This document shows, piece by piece, positions 31,120 through 39,424 of a stretch of 51,369 nucleotides of DNA. Below the pieces are notes generated by a model that saw only the letters and a list, made by a program, of their open reading frames with translations, was not told the origin of the DNA and made no database searches. The first letter of the stretch is position 1. Every line of letters starts with the position of its first letter. The translations under genes were made by a program, and so were the position numbers. Origin of the DNA: JAENVT01 sp031370745. GTDB taxonomy: Bacteria; Actinomycetota; Acidimicrobiia; Acidimicrobiales; Ilumatobacteraceae. The stretch spans positions 1 through 51,369 of the forward strand of contig JANMQX010000093.1 in assembly GCA_031370745.1 (NCBI GenBank). The letters run 5' to 3'.

Positions 31120-31432
31120 TCAGGCCACCGGCACCAGTGGCTTCCACATCGTCAGCTTCGGGCCGTGTCCGTCGTGGGCGGGCGCGGGATCGAGCAGCGC
31201 CTGCATGGCACGGTCTCGTTCGACATCGGTGAACGGGCGGGTGGTGTGGCAGGCCCTCGTCGCGACTGACGGCCAGATTCGTGGCGTAGAAGAAGTGCTT
31301 GCTCTAGCCGCCGTGCTCTCCTGGGTTCGGCGCGGCGACCACCTTGACGAGTTCGAAACCCATCACCTCGGTGTAGAAGCGGTGGGTGGCAGCGGTGTCG
31401 CGGGTGGCCAGGGCCACGTGGTGAAACGCCAT
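31120..31432 (-). pseudogene. Decayed VOC-family (glyoxalase-like) gene
   Basis: Reading leftward from ATG 31432, MAFHHVALATRDTAATHRF and YTEVMGFELVKVV match a VOC domain start. After about 42 codons a TAG stops the frame (probably from TGG), then SKHFFYATN continues the homology. A deletion and frameshift follow, and in another frame CHTTRPFTDVERDRAMQALL and PAPAHDGHGPKLTM match the usual VOC C-terminus, ending at 31120. The middle, with most metal ligands, is gone. This remnant fills the gap between dnaB and the small membrane gene. Confidence 0.75.
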
Positions 31433-31490
31433 CGAGGAATTGTCGCGCCAACGAGTAGGAGTGTCACCACCAGGCCGCCAGACTTGCGGT

Positions 31491-31691
31491 GTGTTCCTCG
31501 GCGACAACCTTCTGGCCTATCTGGTCCTGGCATTGGGAGGTGCGCTGTTCGCCGGCAACCTGATGGCGCTGGTGAAGCCGCCGCCGCAGAAGGAAGGCGA
31601 TCTCGCGAAGGCACCGATCGGCAGAAGTGTCCTGATGGGGCTGATCGGGTTCGTCGCTGCCGTGTGGTCGCTGGCCTCACTGCTGAGTTAG
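31491..31691 (+). CDS. Small two-span membrane protein, unknown function
   Basis: The 66-aa product from GTG 31491 has a hydrophobic first span (LLAYLVLALGGALFAGNLMALV, about 6-27), a charged stretch with Pro and Lys, and a second span (VLMGLIGFVAAVWSLASLL). An upstream ATG at 31440 gives a longer form with no clear signal. The end overlaps the HisC-like gene by 4 bases tail to tail. No family is recognised. Confidence 0.6.
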   Translation: MFLGDNLLAYLVLALGGALFAGNLMALVKPPPQKEGDLAKAPIGRSVLMGLIGFVAAVWSLASLLS

Positions 31692-32797
31692 CAAACCACG
31701 CGGTCGCCCGTCACCTCGGCAAGAGTGGCTAGGAAGCGGTCGTTCTCTTCCGGCGTCGAGATCGTGACCCGTATCCCTTCGTTCGGGAAGGGTCTGGTGA
31801 CGACACCGCGCTGCTCCATCCCGAGGTAGATCGCGTCGGTTTGTTCGCCGGTGGGGAGGTACACGAAGTTGGCTTGGGCGTCGGGCAGGTTCCACCCCTT
31901 CGCACTGAGCTCAGCGACCACCCGGGTTCGCTCGCTGAGTATGTTGGCAACCCGCTCACCGATCTCGTCCGCGGCGTCGATTGCGGCGATGGCAGCCGCC
32001 TGAGCGAGCGCACTGACCGCGAAGGGGAACAGCGTCTTGTCGATCGAGGCGACGACGTCGGGATCGGCGATCGCGTACCCGGCGCGAATTCCGGCCATCC
32101 CGTGTGCCTTGGAGAACGTGCGCGTGACAACCACATTGGCAAAGCGGGGGACGAGGTCGCGCACAGGATCGCCCAGCGATGGATCGAGGAACTCGCGGTA
32201 AGCCTCATCGACGACCACGATCGTCTCCGGTGGGATGCCCTCGAGCAGGGTGGCCAGATCCGCGGTCGATACAGCAGTGCCGGTTGGGTTGTTCGGCGTT
32301 GCCAACAGCACCAACTTGGTCCGATCGGTCACGGCGGCAGCGACTGCCGCAAGGTCGAAGGCGTGATCTCCGTTCAACTCAGTCGTCACAGCGACGCCGG
32401 CCATGAGTTGCGTATAGACGGGGTAGACCTCGAACGAGCGCCATGGATACACGACCTCGTCACCCGGATCGACGTATGTCAGGAACAGTTGCTGCAGCAA
32501 CCCGACAGAACCAGCACCAACAGTGATGTGCTCGACACCGACATCGAGCCACGTCGACAGCCGCTCGCGAACCGCGGTAGCGCGATGGTCGGCATAGCGA
32601 TTTGCGCCTCTGGCGGCGGCCGTGACCGCATCGACGATCGCTTGGATCGGCGGCAGTGGGTTCTCGTTCGACGCCAACTTGATGGCGTTGGTGATGCCGT
32701 GTTCCGCCTCGGCTTGGGCTGCTGCCTTGCCGGGACGGTAGGCGGGCATGGTTTCGACCGCAGGACGCGGCCTGCCGGCGTTATGCAGTGCAGTCAT
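31688..32797 (-). CDS. HisC-like histidinol-phosphate/aromatic aminotransferase
   Basis: This 369-aa PLP enzyme belongs to the class II aminotransferase group that includes HisC and the aromatic aminotransferase Pat. The pattern KLASNENPLPP (about 39-49), ATPNNPTGTAV (about 166-176), VVVDEAYREFLDPS, and the PLP-Lys motif TRTFSKAHGMAGIRAGYAI (Lys near 231) are present. No other his genes lie nearby, so a broad or aromatic-acid role is as likely as histidine synthesis. Divergence from other genes in the window does not show its operon. It starts with ATG 32797. Confidence 0.85.
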   Translation of the reverse strand: MTALHNAGRPRPAVETMPAYRPGKAAAQAEAEHGITNAIKLASNENPLPPIQAIVDAVTAAARGANRYADHRATAVRERLSTWLDVGVEHITVGAGSVGLLQQLFLTYVDPGDEVVYPWRSFEVYPVYTQLMAGVAVTTELNGDHAFDLAAVAAAVTDRTKLVLLATPNNPTGTAVSTADLATLLEGIPPETIVVVDEAYREFLDPSLGDPVRDLVPRFANVVVTRTFSKAHGMAGIRAGYAIADPDVVASIDKTLFPFAVSALAQAAAIAAIDAADEIGERVANILSERTRVVAELSAKGWNLPDAQANFVYLPTGEQTDAIYLGMEQRGVVTRPFPNEGIRVTISTPEENDRFLATLAEVTGDRVVC

Positions 32798-32819
32798 TGA
32801 TGCTCCGGTGGGCGAGTGG

Positions 32820-33521
32820 TTACATCAACGTAGCGCCGGGCACCCGTTCCGGTTGGAGCGAAACTGCCATCGGCCCGAGCAACGGTTGAGCGGCGAGCGT
32901 CACTCGGTTGCGTCCGCCGTCCTTCGACTTGAACAGTGCTTCATCGGCTCGCACCATCGTCTGGGCGACGTGCCCGCCTTTGCCGAGGGCAACGCCTATC
33001 GAAACCGTCATCGGTTGGTCGACCGGTGATGGAATCTCCGAGACGGCGAAGCGGATCCGTTCAGCGACCTGTCCGGCTTCGGTCGTGTTGGTATCGGCCA
33101 GTAGTACGCAGAACTCCTCACCGCCGTAGCGGTAGACGACATCGCCGGCGCGCACCTCGCGGCGCATCACGTTCGCGACGTCGCGCAGCGCCGTGTCGCC
33201 CGCATCGTGGCCGTGTTCGTCGTTGATGCGCTTGAAGTGATCGACGTCGACCATGATCACGGCGACCGGCGTGTCGCCGTTGCCCGCCTTGGTGGCGAGG
33301 TCGCGATCGAGCCGACGGCGGTTGCCGACGCCGGTCAGGCCATCGCACATTGCCAACTGGGCAAAGTGGCGGTTGCGGTGACTACGGATCGCCGCAAAGA
33401 TCCCAAGGCCCGCTCCGGTTGCGGCAAGGATGCCGATGGCAACGAGCGCAATCAGGGTCGTTCGATTCGTGCCGGTCGACGCCGCAGCGCTCGCCAGGAT
33501 GCTGGTGCCAAACTTCATCAA
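32820..33521 (-). CDS. GGDEF-domain diguanylate cyclase, membrane-anchored
   Basis: The 233-aa protein has one membrane span (ALVAIGILAATGAGLGIFAA, about 25-44) and a GGDEF domain (about 55-215). The active-site loop reads GGEEF, normal for the family, and the inhibitory site RAGD sits five residues before it. It should make cyclic-di-GMP from GTP. It lacks EAL or PAS domains, so control may come through the membrane segment or partners. It ends 22 bases before the start of the HisC-like gene in the same direction. Confidence 0.9.
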   Translation of the reverse strand: MMKFGTSILASAAASTGTNRTTLIALVAIGILAATGAGLGIFAAIRSHRNRHFAQLAMCDGLTGVGNRRRLDRDLATKAGNGDTPVAVIMVDVDHFKRINDEHGHDAGDTALRDVANVMRREVRAGDVVYRYGGEEFCVLLADTNTTEAGQVAERIRFAVSEIPSPVDQPMTVSIGVALGKGGHVAQTMVRADEALFKSKDGGRNRVTLAAQPLLGPMAVSLQPERVPGATLM

Positions 33522-33597
33522 CGTTGTATCGGCTCGATGGTGCCCGAAGTTGAACGCTGATCAGTGATCCATTCGACCCATATGCAATGCTCGAGAC

Positions 33598-33996
33598 ATG
33601 GTCGCAGGTATCGAGCGATGGGGTTCTGGTGGGCCGTGGGAAGGTGTCGTCGGCTACAGCCGGGTGGCGCGCAGCGGCGACTACGTGCATGTGGCCGGCA
33701 CGACGGCGACTGTCGACGGTCAGGTGGTGGGCAAGGGCGACGCCGGTGAACAGACCCGCGTAGCTCTGCGGATCGTCGGGGAATCGCTCGCCAAAGCCGG
33801 CGCGACCTTCGATCAGGTCGTTCGGACGAGGATCTTCGTGCGCGACATCGCCAACTGGCAAGCGGTCGGCACGGCGCACGGTGAGGTGTTCGCCGACATA
33901 CGACCGGTGTCGACGATGGTGGAGGTATCGGGCTTGATCGACCCTGATCATCTCGTCGAGATCGAAGTCGAGGCATACAGCCCGCTTGCTGGGTGA
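33598..33996 (+). CDS. RidA-family deaminase-like protein
   Basis: The 132-aa protein is of the RidA/YjgF/UK114 family; RidA proper hydrolyses reactive enamine/imine intermediates from PLP enzymes. Visible motifs are GYSRVARSGDYVHVAGTTA (about 19-37) and VVRTRIFVRDI with the conserved Arg that binds the substrate carboxylate (about 79-89). Start ATG 33598 is divergent from the GGDEF gene. Nearby PLP aminotransferase could be a source of imines, but that link is only suggestive. Confidence 0.88.
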   Translation: MVAGIERWGSGGPWEGVVGYSRVARSGDYVHVAGTTATVDGQVVGKGDAGEQTRVALRIVGESLAKAGATFDQVVRTRIFVRDIANWQAVGTAHGEVFADIRPVSTMVEVSGLIDPDHLVEIEVEAYSPLAG

Positions 33997-34014
33997 TGAT
34001 GCGAGAATTCGCGG

Positions 34015-34773
34015 GTGACTGATCCCGACGATCACGATGACGAGCGCAGCAGTTTGCGCGATGACCTCGAACGCATGATGGCGTTCCCCGGCAAACTGAT
34101 TCCCGCATCGGTCATCGTTCCCGCCTGGCGACGGTTGACAGACGGCGAATCGATCTGGCCGGCGCGTGGGGCAGTCGTCGCTGCGACGATCCTCCAAGTG
34201 GCGCTCCCTAACCGATACGAGATCCCACCGACGTGGCTGTTGCCGACATTTGGGATCCTCCTTGGAATTGGTTTATCGGTAGCGCAACCTCGTCGCATCA
34301 CGCGCCACACCCCGCAGCTTCGACTTGTGAGCATCTTGTTGATTGCGGTGATCACGCTGGCCAATGCCGGATCCGCGGCGCGGTTGATAACAGCGCTGCT
34401 CCAAGGCCGTGCCCACGAGAGCGCCACTACGTTGTTGTTGACCGGCGGTGCAATCTGGCTGACCAACGTGATCGTGTTCGGCATGTGGTACTGGGATCTC
34501 GATCGTGGTGGCCCAGCAGCCCGCGCCCAGGCAATGAAGACGTTTCCCGACTTCCTGTTTCCCCAGATGACTTCGCCGGAGCTGTCGCCAACGGACTGGC
34601 AGCCACTGTTCTTCGACTATCTCTACCTGTCGTTCACCAACGCTGCTGCGTTCAGCCCCACGGACACCCTGCCGTTGGCACGGTGGGCGAAGATGGCGAT
34701 GATGCTGCAGTCGATCGTGTCACTCGGAACGGTCGTGCTGGTCGTGGCCCGTGCCGTAAACATCTTGAAATGA
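34015..34773 (+). CDS. DUF1345-like multi-span membrane protein
   Basis: The 252-aa protein (GTG 34015) has an acidic N-terminus and about five membrane segments (near 50-65, 75-90, 102-120, 135-155 and 225-248). The C-terminal part FFDYLYLSFTNAAAFSPTDT, followed by a final span, resembles the pore-like end of DUF1345 proteins, in turn similar to ion-channel C-termini. No function is known. It follows RidA by 18 bases and may be cotranscribed. Confidence 0.65.
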   Translation: MTDPDDHDDERSSLRDDLERMMAFPGKLIPASVIVPAWRRLTDGESIWPARGAVVAATILQVALPNRYEIPPTWLLPTFGILLGIGLSVAQPRRITRHTPQLRLVSILLIAVITLANAGSAARLITALLQGRAHESATTLLLTGGAIWLTNVIVFGMWYWDLDRGGPAARAQAMKTFPDFLFPQMTSPELSPTDWQPLFFDYLYLSFTNAAAFSPTDTLPLARWAKMAMMLQSIVSLGTVVLVVARAVNILK

Positions 34774-34790
34774 CCGCCTGGCTCCAGCGA

Positions 34791-35225
34791 TCAAGGCCCC
34801 TCGACCGTTTCGACATCGACCTCGTCGCCAGGCGCGTCACCGCTCGCTTCAGTTGCCGCGGGTGTGGTGGACTCCGCAGATCGAGCGGCCCACGCCGGGC
34901 GCTTGCCGGTCTCGAGCTCGAGAAGCTCGGCCTTTGCTTCGCGCCAAGCGACGTCGGCTGCGGCGGCTCCCTTGCCGGTTCGGGTTGCTTCCTTGACGAG
35001 CTCGACGGCGCGTTGATGGGCACCTCGAGCTCGTTGTAAGCGCGCAGCTTGTTCGGCCGCTGCGACCTTCAGTCGTTCGGTTTCTGCCTTGCGATCAATC
35101 GCATCCTGCGTTGCTTTGCGGTCGGCGGCTTCTGAGTCACGAAGGCTTTCGGCAAACCGCTCGGCATCGGTGAGCGGGCGTGGTGGCGGGGCCTTGGGAC
35201 GGCGACGACTCGGCATCGGCGTCAT
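34791..35225 (-). CDS. Hypothetical coiled-coil protein
   Basis: The 144-aa product is highly charged: a basic Pro-rich start (MPSRRRPKAPPPRPLTDAER), a long helix with Glu/Ala/Arg repeats (about 22-110; likely coiled coil) and an acidic tail. No membrane segment or catalytic motif is visible. No family is recognised. It converges on the DUF1345-like gene 17 bases away. Confidence 0.55.
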   Translation of the reverse strand: MTPMPSRRRPKAPPPRPLTDAERFAESLRDSEAADRKATQDAIDRKAETERLKVAAAEQAARLQRARGAHQRAVELVKEATRTGKGAAAADVAWREAKAELLELETGKRPAWAARSAESTTPAATEASGDAPGDEVDVETVEGP

Positions 35226-35285
35226 TGTGGTCGGAGATCACCCCGATCTCAACACGTGAAACCTGATTCAGGCCAGGCGATGTTG

Positions 35286-35372
35286 TTATCGCAGTATCAG
35301 CACGATGATGACGATGAGGAGGACGAGGCCGATCAGGCCACCGCTGATGAAGATACCGGATGCGAGCAACAT
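35286..35372 (-). CDS. Tiny hydrophobic membrane protein, doubtful
   Basis: ATG 35372 opens a 28-aa product, one long hydrophobic helix (FISGGLIGLVLLIVIIVLIL) ending in Arg. The open frame extends to 35543 but the added part has no coding character. Such single-span peptides often accompany CsbD-type stress proteins. No Shine-Dalgarno sequence was verified, and it may not be expressed. Confidence 0.35.
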   Translation of the reverse strand: MLLASGIFISGGLIGLVLLIVIIVLILR

Positions 35373-35440
35373 GCAGTCGGAGTACCCATCCGGGTGACAT
35401 GGCAAACGGGCATTTCCGGTGGCGGGAGCATCGTCGACAC

Positions 35441-35465
35441 GTTTGGTCGCGGCCCCTGCCGGGTA
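35441..35465 (+). promoter_or_regulatory. SigB/SigF-type stress promoter for csbD
   Basis: GTTT at 35441-35444 and GGGTA at 35461-35465 are 16 bases apart, the actinobacterial general-stress (SigB/SigF) form. It lies 65 bases before the CsbD start. CsbD is SigB-controlled in Bacillus. Confidence 0.6.
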
Positions 35466-35529
35466 ATCCGGGGGTCCCCGCCGGCCGTCGATCTTTGCAA
35501 CGACGACCGGAAGACCGAGCAGAAAGTAG

Positions 35530-35727
35530 ATGACCATGGACAACGATCTCGATCAAGCGAAAGGCCGGATCAAGCAGGCGGTCGGCGATCTCACTGGCAA
35601 CAAGGACCTCAAGAAGCAAGGTAAGGTCGACGAGACCGCTGGCAAGGCGAAGGACGTCATCGAAGATACGAAGAACAAGGCCGAGGGCTTCGTCGATCGG
35701 GCCCGCGACAAGGTCAACAAGAGCTGA
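35530..35727 (+). CDS. CsbD-family stress protein
   Basis: This 65-aa, highly charged protein matches CsbD: DLDQAKGRIKQAVGDLTGN, then KKQGKVDETAGKAKDVI. CsbD proteins are general-stress induced with unknown mechanism. ATG 35530 is used; ATG 35536 two codons later is also possible (the first has AGAAAG 5 bases before it). A SigB-type promoter lies upstream. The last codons are 32 bases before the methyltransferase gene. Confidence 0.9.
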   Translation: MTMDNDLDQAKGRIKQAVGDLTGNKDLKKQGKVDETAGKAKDVIEDTKNKAEGFVDRARDKVNKS

Positions 35728-35758
35728 CCCTCAGGCGCCCGGCCGGTAGTCTCCAACT

Positions 35759-36622
35759 ATGAGCGAGCTCCGCAACGCGACGGAGCCGATGGTGGAGGGA
35801 CCGGCCGAGGCGCCGCCTGTGTATCTCGACGCTCGCCGAGAACTGGCTGAGCGCTATTTGTTTGGCAACGGTCTGGAGATTGGTCCACTGCACCAACCGT
35901 TGCCGATGTCGCCAGCTGTCACGGTGTTGTACGTCGACCGTTTGAAGGTTGCCGACCTGCGCCGCGAGTATCCGGAGTTGGCTGAGTGGAACTTGGTTGA
36001 GGCCGACGTTCTCGACGATGGCGAGTTGCTCTCCACGATCGAACCGGCGTCGCAGGATTTCATCGTTGCCAACCACTTTCTCGAGCACTGCGAGAATCCC
36101 ATCGGCACGATCGAGAATCATCTCGGCAAACTTCGGCCCGGTGGGATCTTGTTCTACGCAGTTCCCGACAAGCGCTACACGTTCGACTATTCGCGCGACG
36201 TGACACCTCTCGAGCACATGATCGTTGACTACGAGCAGGGCCCGGAGGCATCGCGGAGCGCGCACTTCGACGACTGGGCTCGGTTTGTCGAGTTCAAGGA
36301 GAACGAAACGGCGCAGGAGACGATCGCTCGAGCTCGCGAGCTCGAACGTGCCGGGCACTCGATCCACATGCATGTGTGGACTCAGGGGGAGTTCCTTCAG
36401 CTGGTTCTCGCTGCCCGCCAGCGATTCGACGACGCATTCGAGATCGAGGCTGCGGTCCGCCAGCAGATCGAGTTCGTTGTGGTGCTACGCAAGCGCGGCC
36501 CGTTACCCGCCCCTCACGTCGCGGTTGCGGCTGCGGAAATATCCCCGACCGAGATGTCGACTGCAGCCAGCGTCAAACACAGAGTCCGCTCTGTTCTGCG
36601 GCGCATTCGCCGCACCGGTTGA
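35759..36622 (+). CDS. SAM-dependent methyltransferase-like protein
   Basis: The 287-aa protein shows a Rossmann-type motif I variant FGNGLEIGPLHQPLPM (about 35-50), an acidic motif VLYVDRL, and the late motif DFIVANHFLEHCENPIGTIENH, FRxGGILFYAVPD in LRPGGILFYAVPDKRYTF (about 128-145), typical of class I methyltransferase-fold proteins acting on glycans or lipids. The end is basic and Arg-rich (SVKHRVRSVLRRIRRTG). The substrate is unknown. It follows CsbD with a 31-base gap. Confidence 0.75.
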   Translation: MSELRNATEPMVEGPAEAPPVYLDARRELAERYLFGNGLEIGPLHQPLPMSPAVTVLYVDRLKVADLRREYPELAEWNLVEADVLDDGELLSTIEPASQDFIVANHFLEHCENPIGTIENHLGKLRPGGILFYAVPDKRYTFDYSRDVTPLEHMIVDYEQGPEASRSAHFDDWARFVEFKENETAQETIARARELERAGHSIHMHVWTQGEFLQLVLAARQRFDDAFEIEAAVRQQIEFVVVLRKRGPLPAPHVAVAAAEISPTEMSTAASVKHRVRSVLRRIRRTG

Positions 36623-36772
36623 TATTGGCTCGCGGTTGGCCGTGGCCGATGACCCGCCGAGGGAAGATGATCACAACAGCGCTGTGACAATTGCTGAAAC
36701 ACAACACGAAGCGAGAGGCGTCGTACGGCTACAGTCACGCATCGTTGTTGACCCGAGCCACCGCAAACGATC

Positions 36773-37801
36773 ATGCTGAGAGCTGCCCTGCGCGACCTCC
36801 AATGGCGTTGGAAACGATTCGTCATCGCGATGGTCGGCGTCGCCCTGGTGTTCGCGATGGGTCTGATCATGACCGGTCTGTCGACGTCGTTCTCGACCGA
36901 AGTCGATCGGACGCTTGCCTCCATCGGCGCCGAGCGGTGGGCGGTTGCGTCGGATGCCTCCGGGCCGTTCAACTCCTTCAGCCCGATTCCGACCGCCGAG
37001 GCAGCAAACATCGGCGGATCGTCGGTCATGGTGCTCCGCGAGACGATTCAGGACGGGCCGACGGTTCGCGACATCATCGTGATGGGAGTGGAGCCGGGTG
37101 CTCTCGGCTCTCCGCACGCGTCGCGCGGTCAAGACCTGACCAGCTCCGGCCAAGTCGTGGTCGATCGCAGCCTTCCCGGTGCTTCGATCGGCGACACGAT
37201 CTCCTTCGGTGGTCAACACTTCGGGATCGTCGGGACGATTTCTGGGCAGAGTCTGTTTGCCGGCATCCCGCTGGTGTACATCCCGCTGGTGGACGTCCAA
37301 ACCATGGCCGTGGCGGGCCAGCCGCTTGCCACAGCGATGTTGTTTGCAAAGATCCCCACGTTCGTACCTGCTGAGTTGAAGGTGATGTCGAACCAGGATG
37401 TCAAAGACGACGTGTTGCGGCCGTTGAAGGCCGCTCGATCGTCGATCAGCTTCGTACGTCTGCTTTTGTGGCTGGTCGCGGCGATCGTCGTCGGATCCGT
37501 GCTGTACCTTCAGGCGCTCGAACGCAGTCGTGACTTCGCGGTCTTCAAGGCAACAGGTACATCGACAGCGGCGATCGGAGTCGGTCTTGCCGTACAGGCC
37601 GTGATGCTGTCGTTGGCCGCAGCAGTTTTGGCTGCAATACTCGCCACGGTTCTGGCACCGCTGTTCCCACTCAACGTCGAGATTCCGGCGAGTGGCTATC
37701 TGTTGTTGCCCGTGGTCACCGTCGTTGTCGGCCTCCTCGCCTGCTCGATTGCGCTTCGACGCACGGCACGTATTGACCCGGCTACCGCGTTCGGGGGATG
37801 A
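36773..37801 (+). CDS. ABC transporter permease, FtsX/MacB type
   Basis: The 342-aa protein has a membrane span at about 16-38, a large extracytoplasmic MacB-type region with RDIIVMGVEPGALG (about 40-230), and three more spans at about 232-255, 270-300 and 310-335 in a typical four-span FtsX-like pattern. The C-terminus ends RRTARIDPATAFGG, usual for the family. It precedes its ATPase by 1 base, so the two form a transporter or mechanotransmission pair. ATG 36773 is used. The cargo or role is unknown. Confidence 0.88.
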   Translation: MLRAALRDLQWRWKRFVIAMVGVALVFAMGLIMTGLSTSFSTEVDRTLASIGAERWAVASDASGPFNSFSPIPTAEAANIGGSSVMVLRETIQDGPTVRDIIVMGVEPGALGSPHASRGQDLTSSGQVVVDRSLPGASIGDTISFGGQHFGIVGTISGQSLFAGIPLVYIPLVDVQTMAVAGQPLATAMLFAKIPTFVPAELKVMSNQDVKDDVLRPLKAARSSISFVRLLLWLVAAIVVGSVLYLQALERSRDFAVFKATGTSTAAIGVGLAVQAVMLSLAAAVLAAILATVLAPLFPLNVEIPASGYLLLPVVTVVVGLLACSIALRRTARIDPATAFGG

Positions 37802-37802
37802 G

Positions 37803-38792
37803 ATGACAGGAGCGGCGGCCGGGCTCGTCATCGAAAATCTGACGGTCGAGTTCACGAAAGGTGACTACACGGTTCGGCCGCTCGACGATTTCAGTTGCAA
37901 CGTGCATGCGGGCTCGTTGGCCCTCCTCCTCGGTCCTTCCGGTTGTGGCAAGACCACGTTGTTGTCGTGCCTGGGCGGCATCTTGAAACCGACCGCCGGC
38001 AAGATCTCGTATGGCGGCACCGAGGTCACCGCACTCACCGGTAAGGCGCTCACCTCGTACCGACAACGCGGGGTCGGTGTCGTGTTTCAAGCCTTCAACC
38101 TGGTTCCCAGTCTGAGCGCTGTCGAGAACGTCTCGGTGCCGATGCGCTCGGCTGGCGTCGGCCGACGCGAGGCGCGTGACAAGGCGGTGGCCTTGCTCGA
38201 GAGCGTCGGGTTGGGAGATCGCCTGACCCATCGCCCCAACGGCCTCAGTGGGGGGCAGCAGCAACGTGTCGCGATCGCTCGCGCGCTGGCCCTCGATCCT
38301 TCGCTGCTGCTGGCAGATGAGCCCACGGCGCACTTGGACTACATCCAGGTCGAGGGGATTCTTCGGCTCATCCGTGGCCTCACCGACGGCGGTCGCGTTG
38401 TCGTCGTTGCCACTCACGACGAACGACTGCTCGCGCTTGCGGATCAGATCATCGAGATGCGCCCGAACTTTATGCCCGACGTGGAGAACTCCCGCACCAT
38501 CCATCTCGATGCCGGGAAGAACCTGTTCGAACAGGGTGATCAAAGCGATCTGATCTATGTGGTGGACACCGGTGAACTGGAGGTGTTGCGCGAATCGCCC
38601 GAGGGTGAGGTGCGGCTCAGCATCATCCAGCCTGGCGAATACGTCGGTGAAATGGGTCCGCTGTTCGGTCTCGATCGTTCGGCGACCGTCCGCGCCCGTT
38701 TGGACTCGACGCTGACCGGTTACAGCGTCAAGGCCTTCAGGAACCTTGTCGGCGACGACAAAATTCCGTCAATCATCCGAGGTCGTCGCTGA
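37803..38792 (+). CDS. ABC ATPase fused to a cyclic-nucleotide-binding domain
   Basis: Residues about 8-230 are an ABC ATPase of the MacB/LolD type: Walker A GPSGCGKTTLL, Q-loop VVFQAFNLV, signature LSGGQQQRVAIARAL, Walker B LLLADEPTA and H-loop ATHDERLL. Residues about 238-325 form a cyclic-nucleotide-binding (CRP-like) domain with DTGELEVLR and the phosphate-cassette residues in GEYVGEMGPLFGLDRSATV (Glu and Arg conserved). The fusion suggests that cAMP, cGMP or another cyclic nucleotide tunes the ATPase. Start ATG 37803, one base after the permease stop. Next to it lies a damaged adenylate cyclase gene. Confidence 0.92.
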   Translation: MTGAAAGLVIENLTVEFTKGDYTVRPLDDFSCNVHAGSLALLLGPSGCGKTTLLSCLGGILKPTAGKISYGGTEVTALTGKALTSYRQRGVGVVFQAFNLVPSLSAVENVSVPMRSAGVGRREARDKAVALLESVGLGDRLTHRPNGLSGGQQQRVAIARALALDPSLLLADEPTAHLDYIQVEGILRLIRGLTDGGRVVVVATHDERLLALADQIIEMRPNFMPDVENSRTIHLDAGKNLFEQGDQSDLIYVVDTGELEVLRESPEGEVRLSIIQPGEYVGEMGPLFGLDRSATVRARLDSTLTGYSVKAFRNLVGDDKIPSIIRGRR

Positions 38793-38806
38793 CGCGACGT
38801 CGGCTG

Positions 38807-39303
38807 CTATTTCTGGATCTTCAACACGACCCGGAGATCGGCGGTCGATGAGACAGGTCGGACCCGGATGGTGAACAGCGCACCCACGACAGCGGTGCTC
38901 GGGACCTGCAGGTTGTAGATGTACCCAGGAGAGTTGGGCCGCATGACGCCCGTCGTATCGTTCGTTGGATCGCCAAGCCACAGGCCGCGCCGCGCCTGCC
39001 ATCGTCGCCGTCGAGCCAGCACGTGATGGCATCGCCTCCGAAGTAGATCACTTCGCCGCCAAAGCGATCCACGTCGTCGATGACCGCGTGGAAAACCCGG
39101 TTCAGATGCGCGGTCAGCTCCTCAGCGCCCCGTTGTGGACCCAACTCGTTGGCCAGGGCCTCTGTCAGCGGCGTGAAGCCGGAGACGTCGGCGAACAGGG
39201 CAGTGCCCCACACCCGGTCGGTGAGCTCGCGACCTTCACCGATCGCCCGCCGCCGGTCACCTGCGAGATAGGCCTCGGAACGGTCGATGTAGGTGTCGCT
39301 CAT
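38807..39303 (-). pseudogene. Adenylate cyclase remnant joined to the tail of another gene
   Basis: From ATG 39303 the frame MSDTYIDRSEAYLAGD, ALFADVSGFTPLTEALANEL, FGGEVIYFGGDAITCWLDG matches class III adenylate cyclases (metal Asp in FADVSGF and GGDAIT). After DGRRGAACGLAIQ (about 38970) homology ends and the frame runs to a stop at 38821 with foreign sequence. A different frame there reads GLWLGDPTNDTTGVMRPNSP then YIYNLQVPSTAVVGALFTIR and LRVVLKIQK (stop 38807), which looks like the tail of an exported protein. A deletion probably joined two genes. The cyclase lost most of its domain and cannot work. Confidence 0.7.
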
Positions 39304-39424
39304 AGCCATCGACGTGCTACCTCCCGAGTGATGCGCTTCGACCCTACTCGGCCACAAAACACGGCCACAGGTCGAAGCCGGTCAGCGAGCAAGGGTGCAT
39401 GCCTTCGACGAGGCTCGCTCGGTG

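Noticed and set aside
35248..35263. A CACGTGAAAC half resembling parS
   Set aside because: Only about 10 of 16 positions fit and the left half does not match; it is far from parAB and likely chance.
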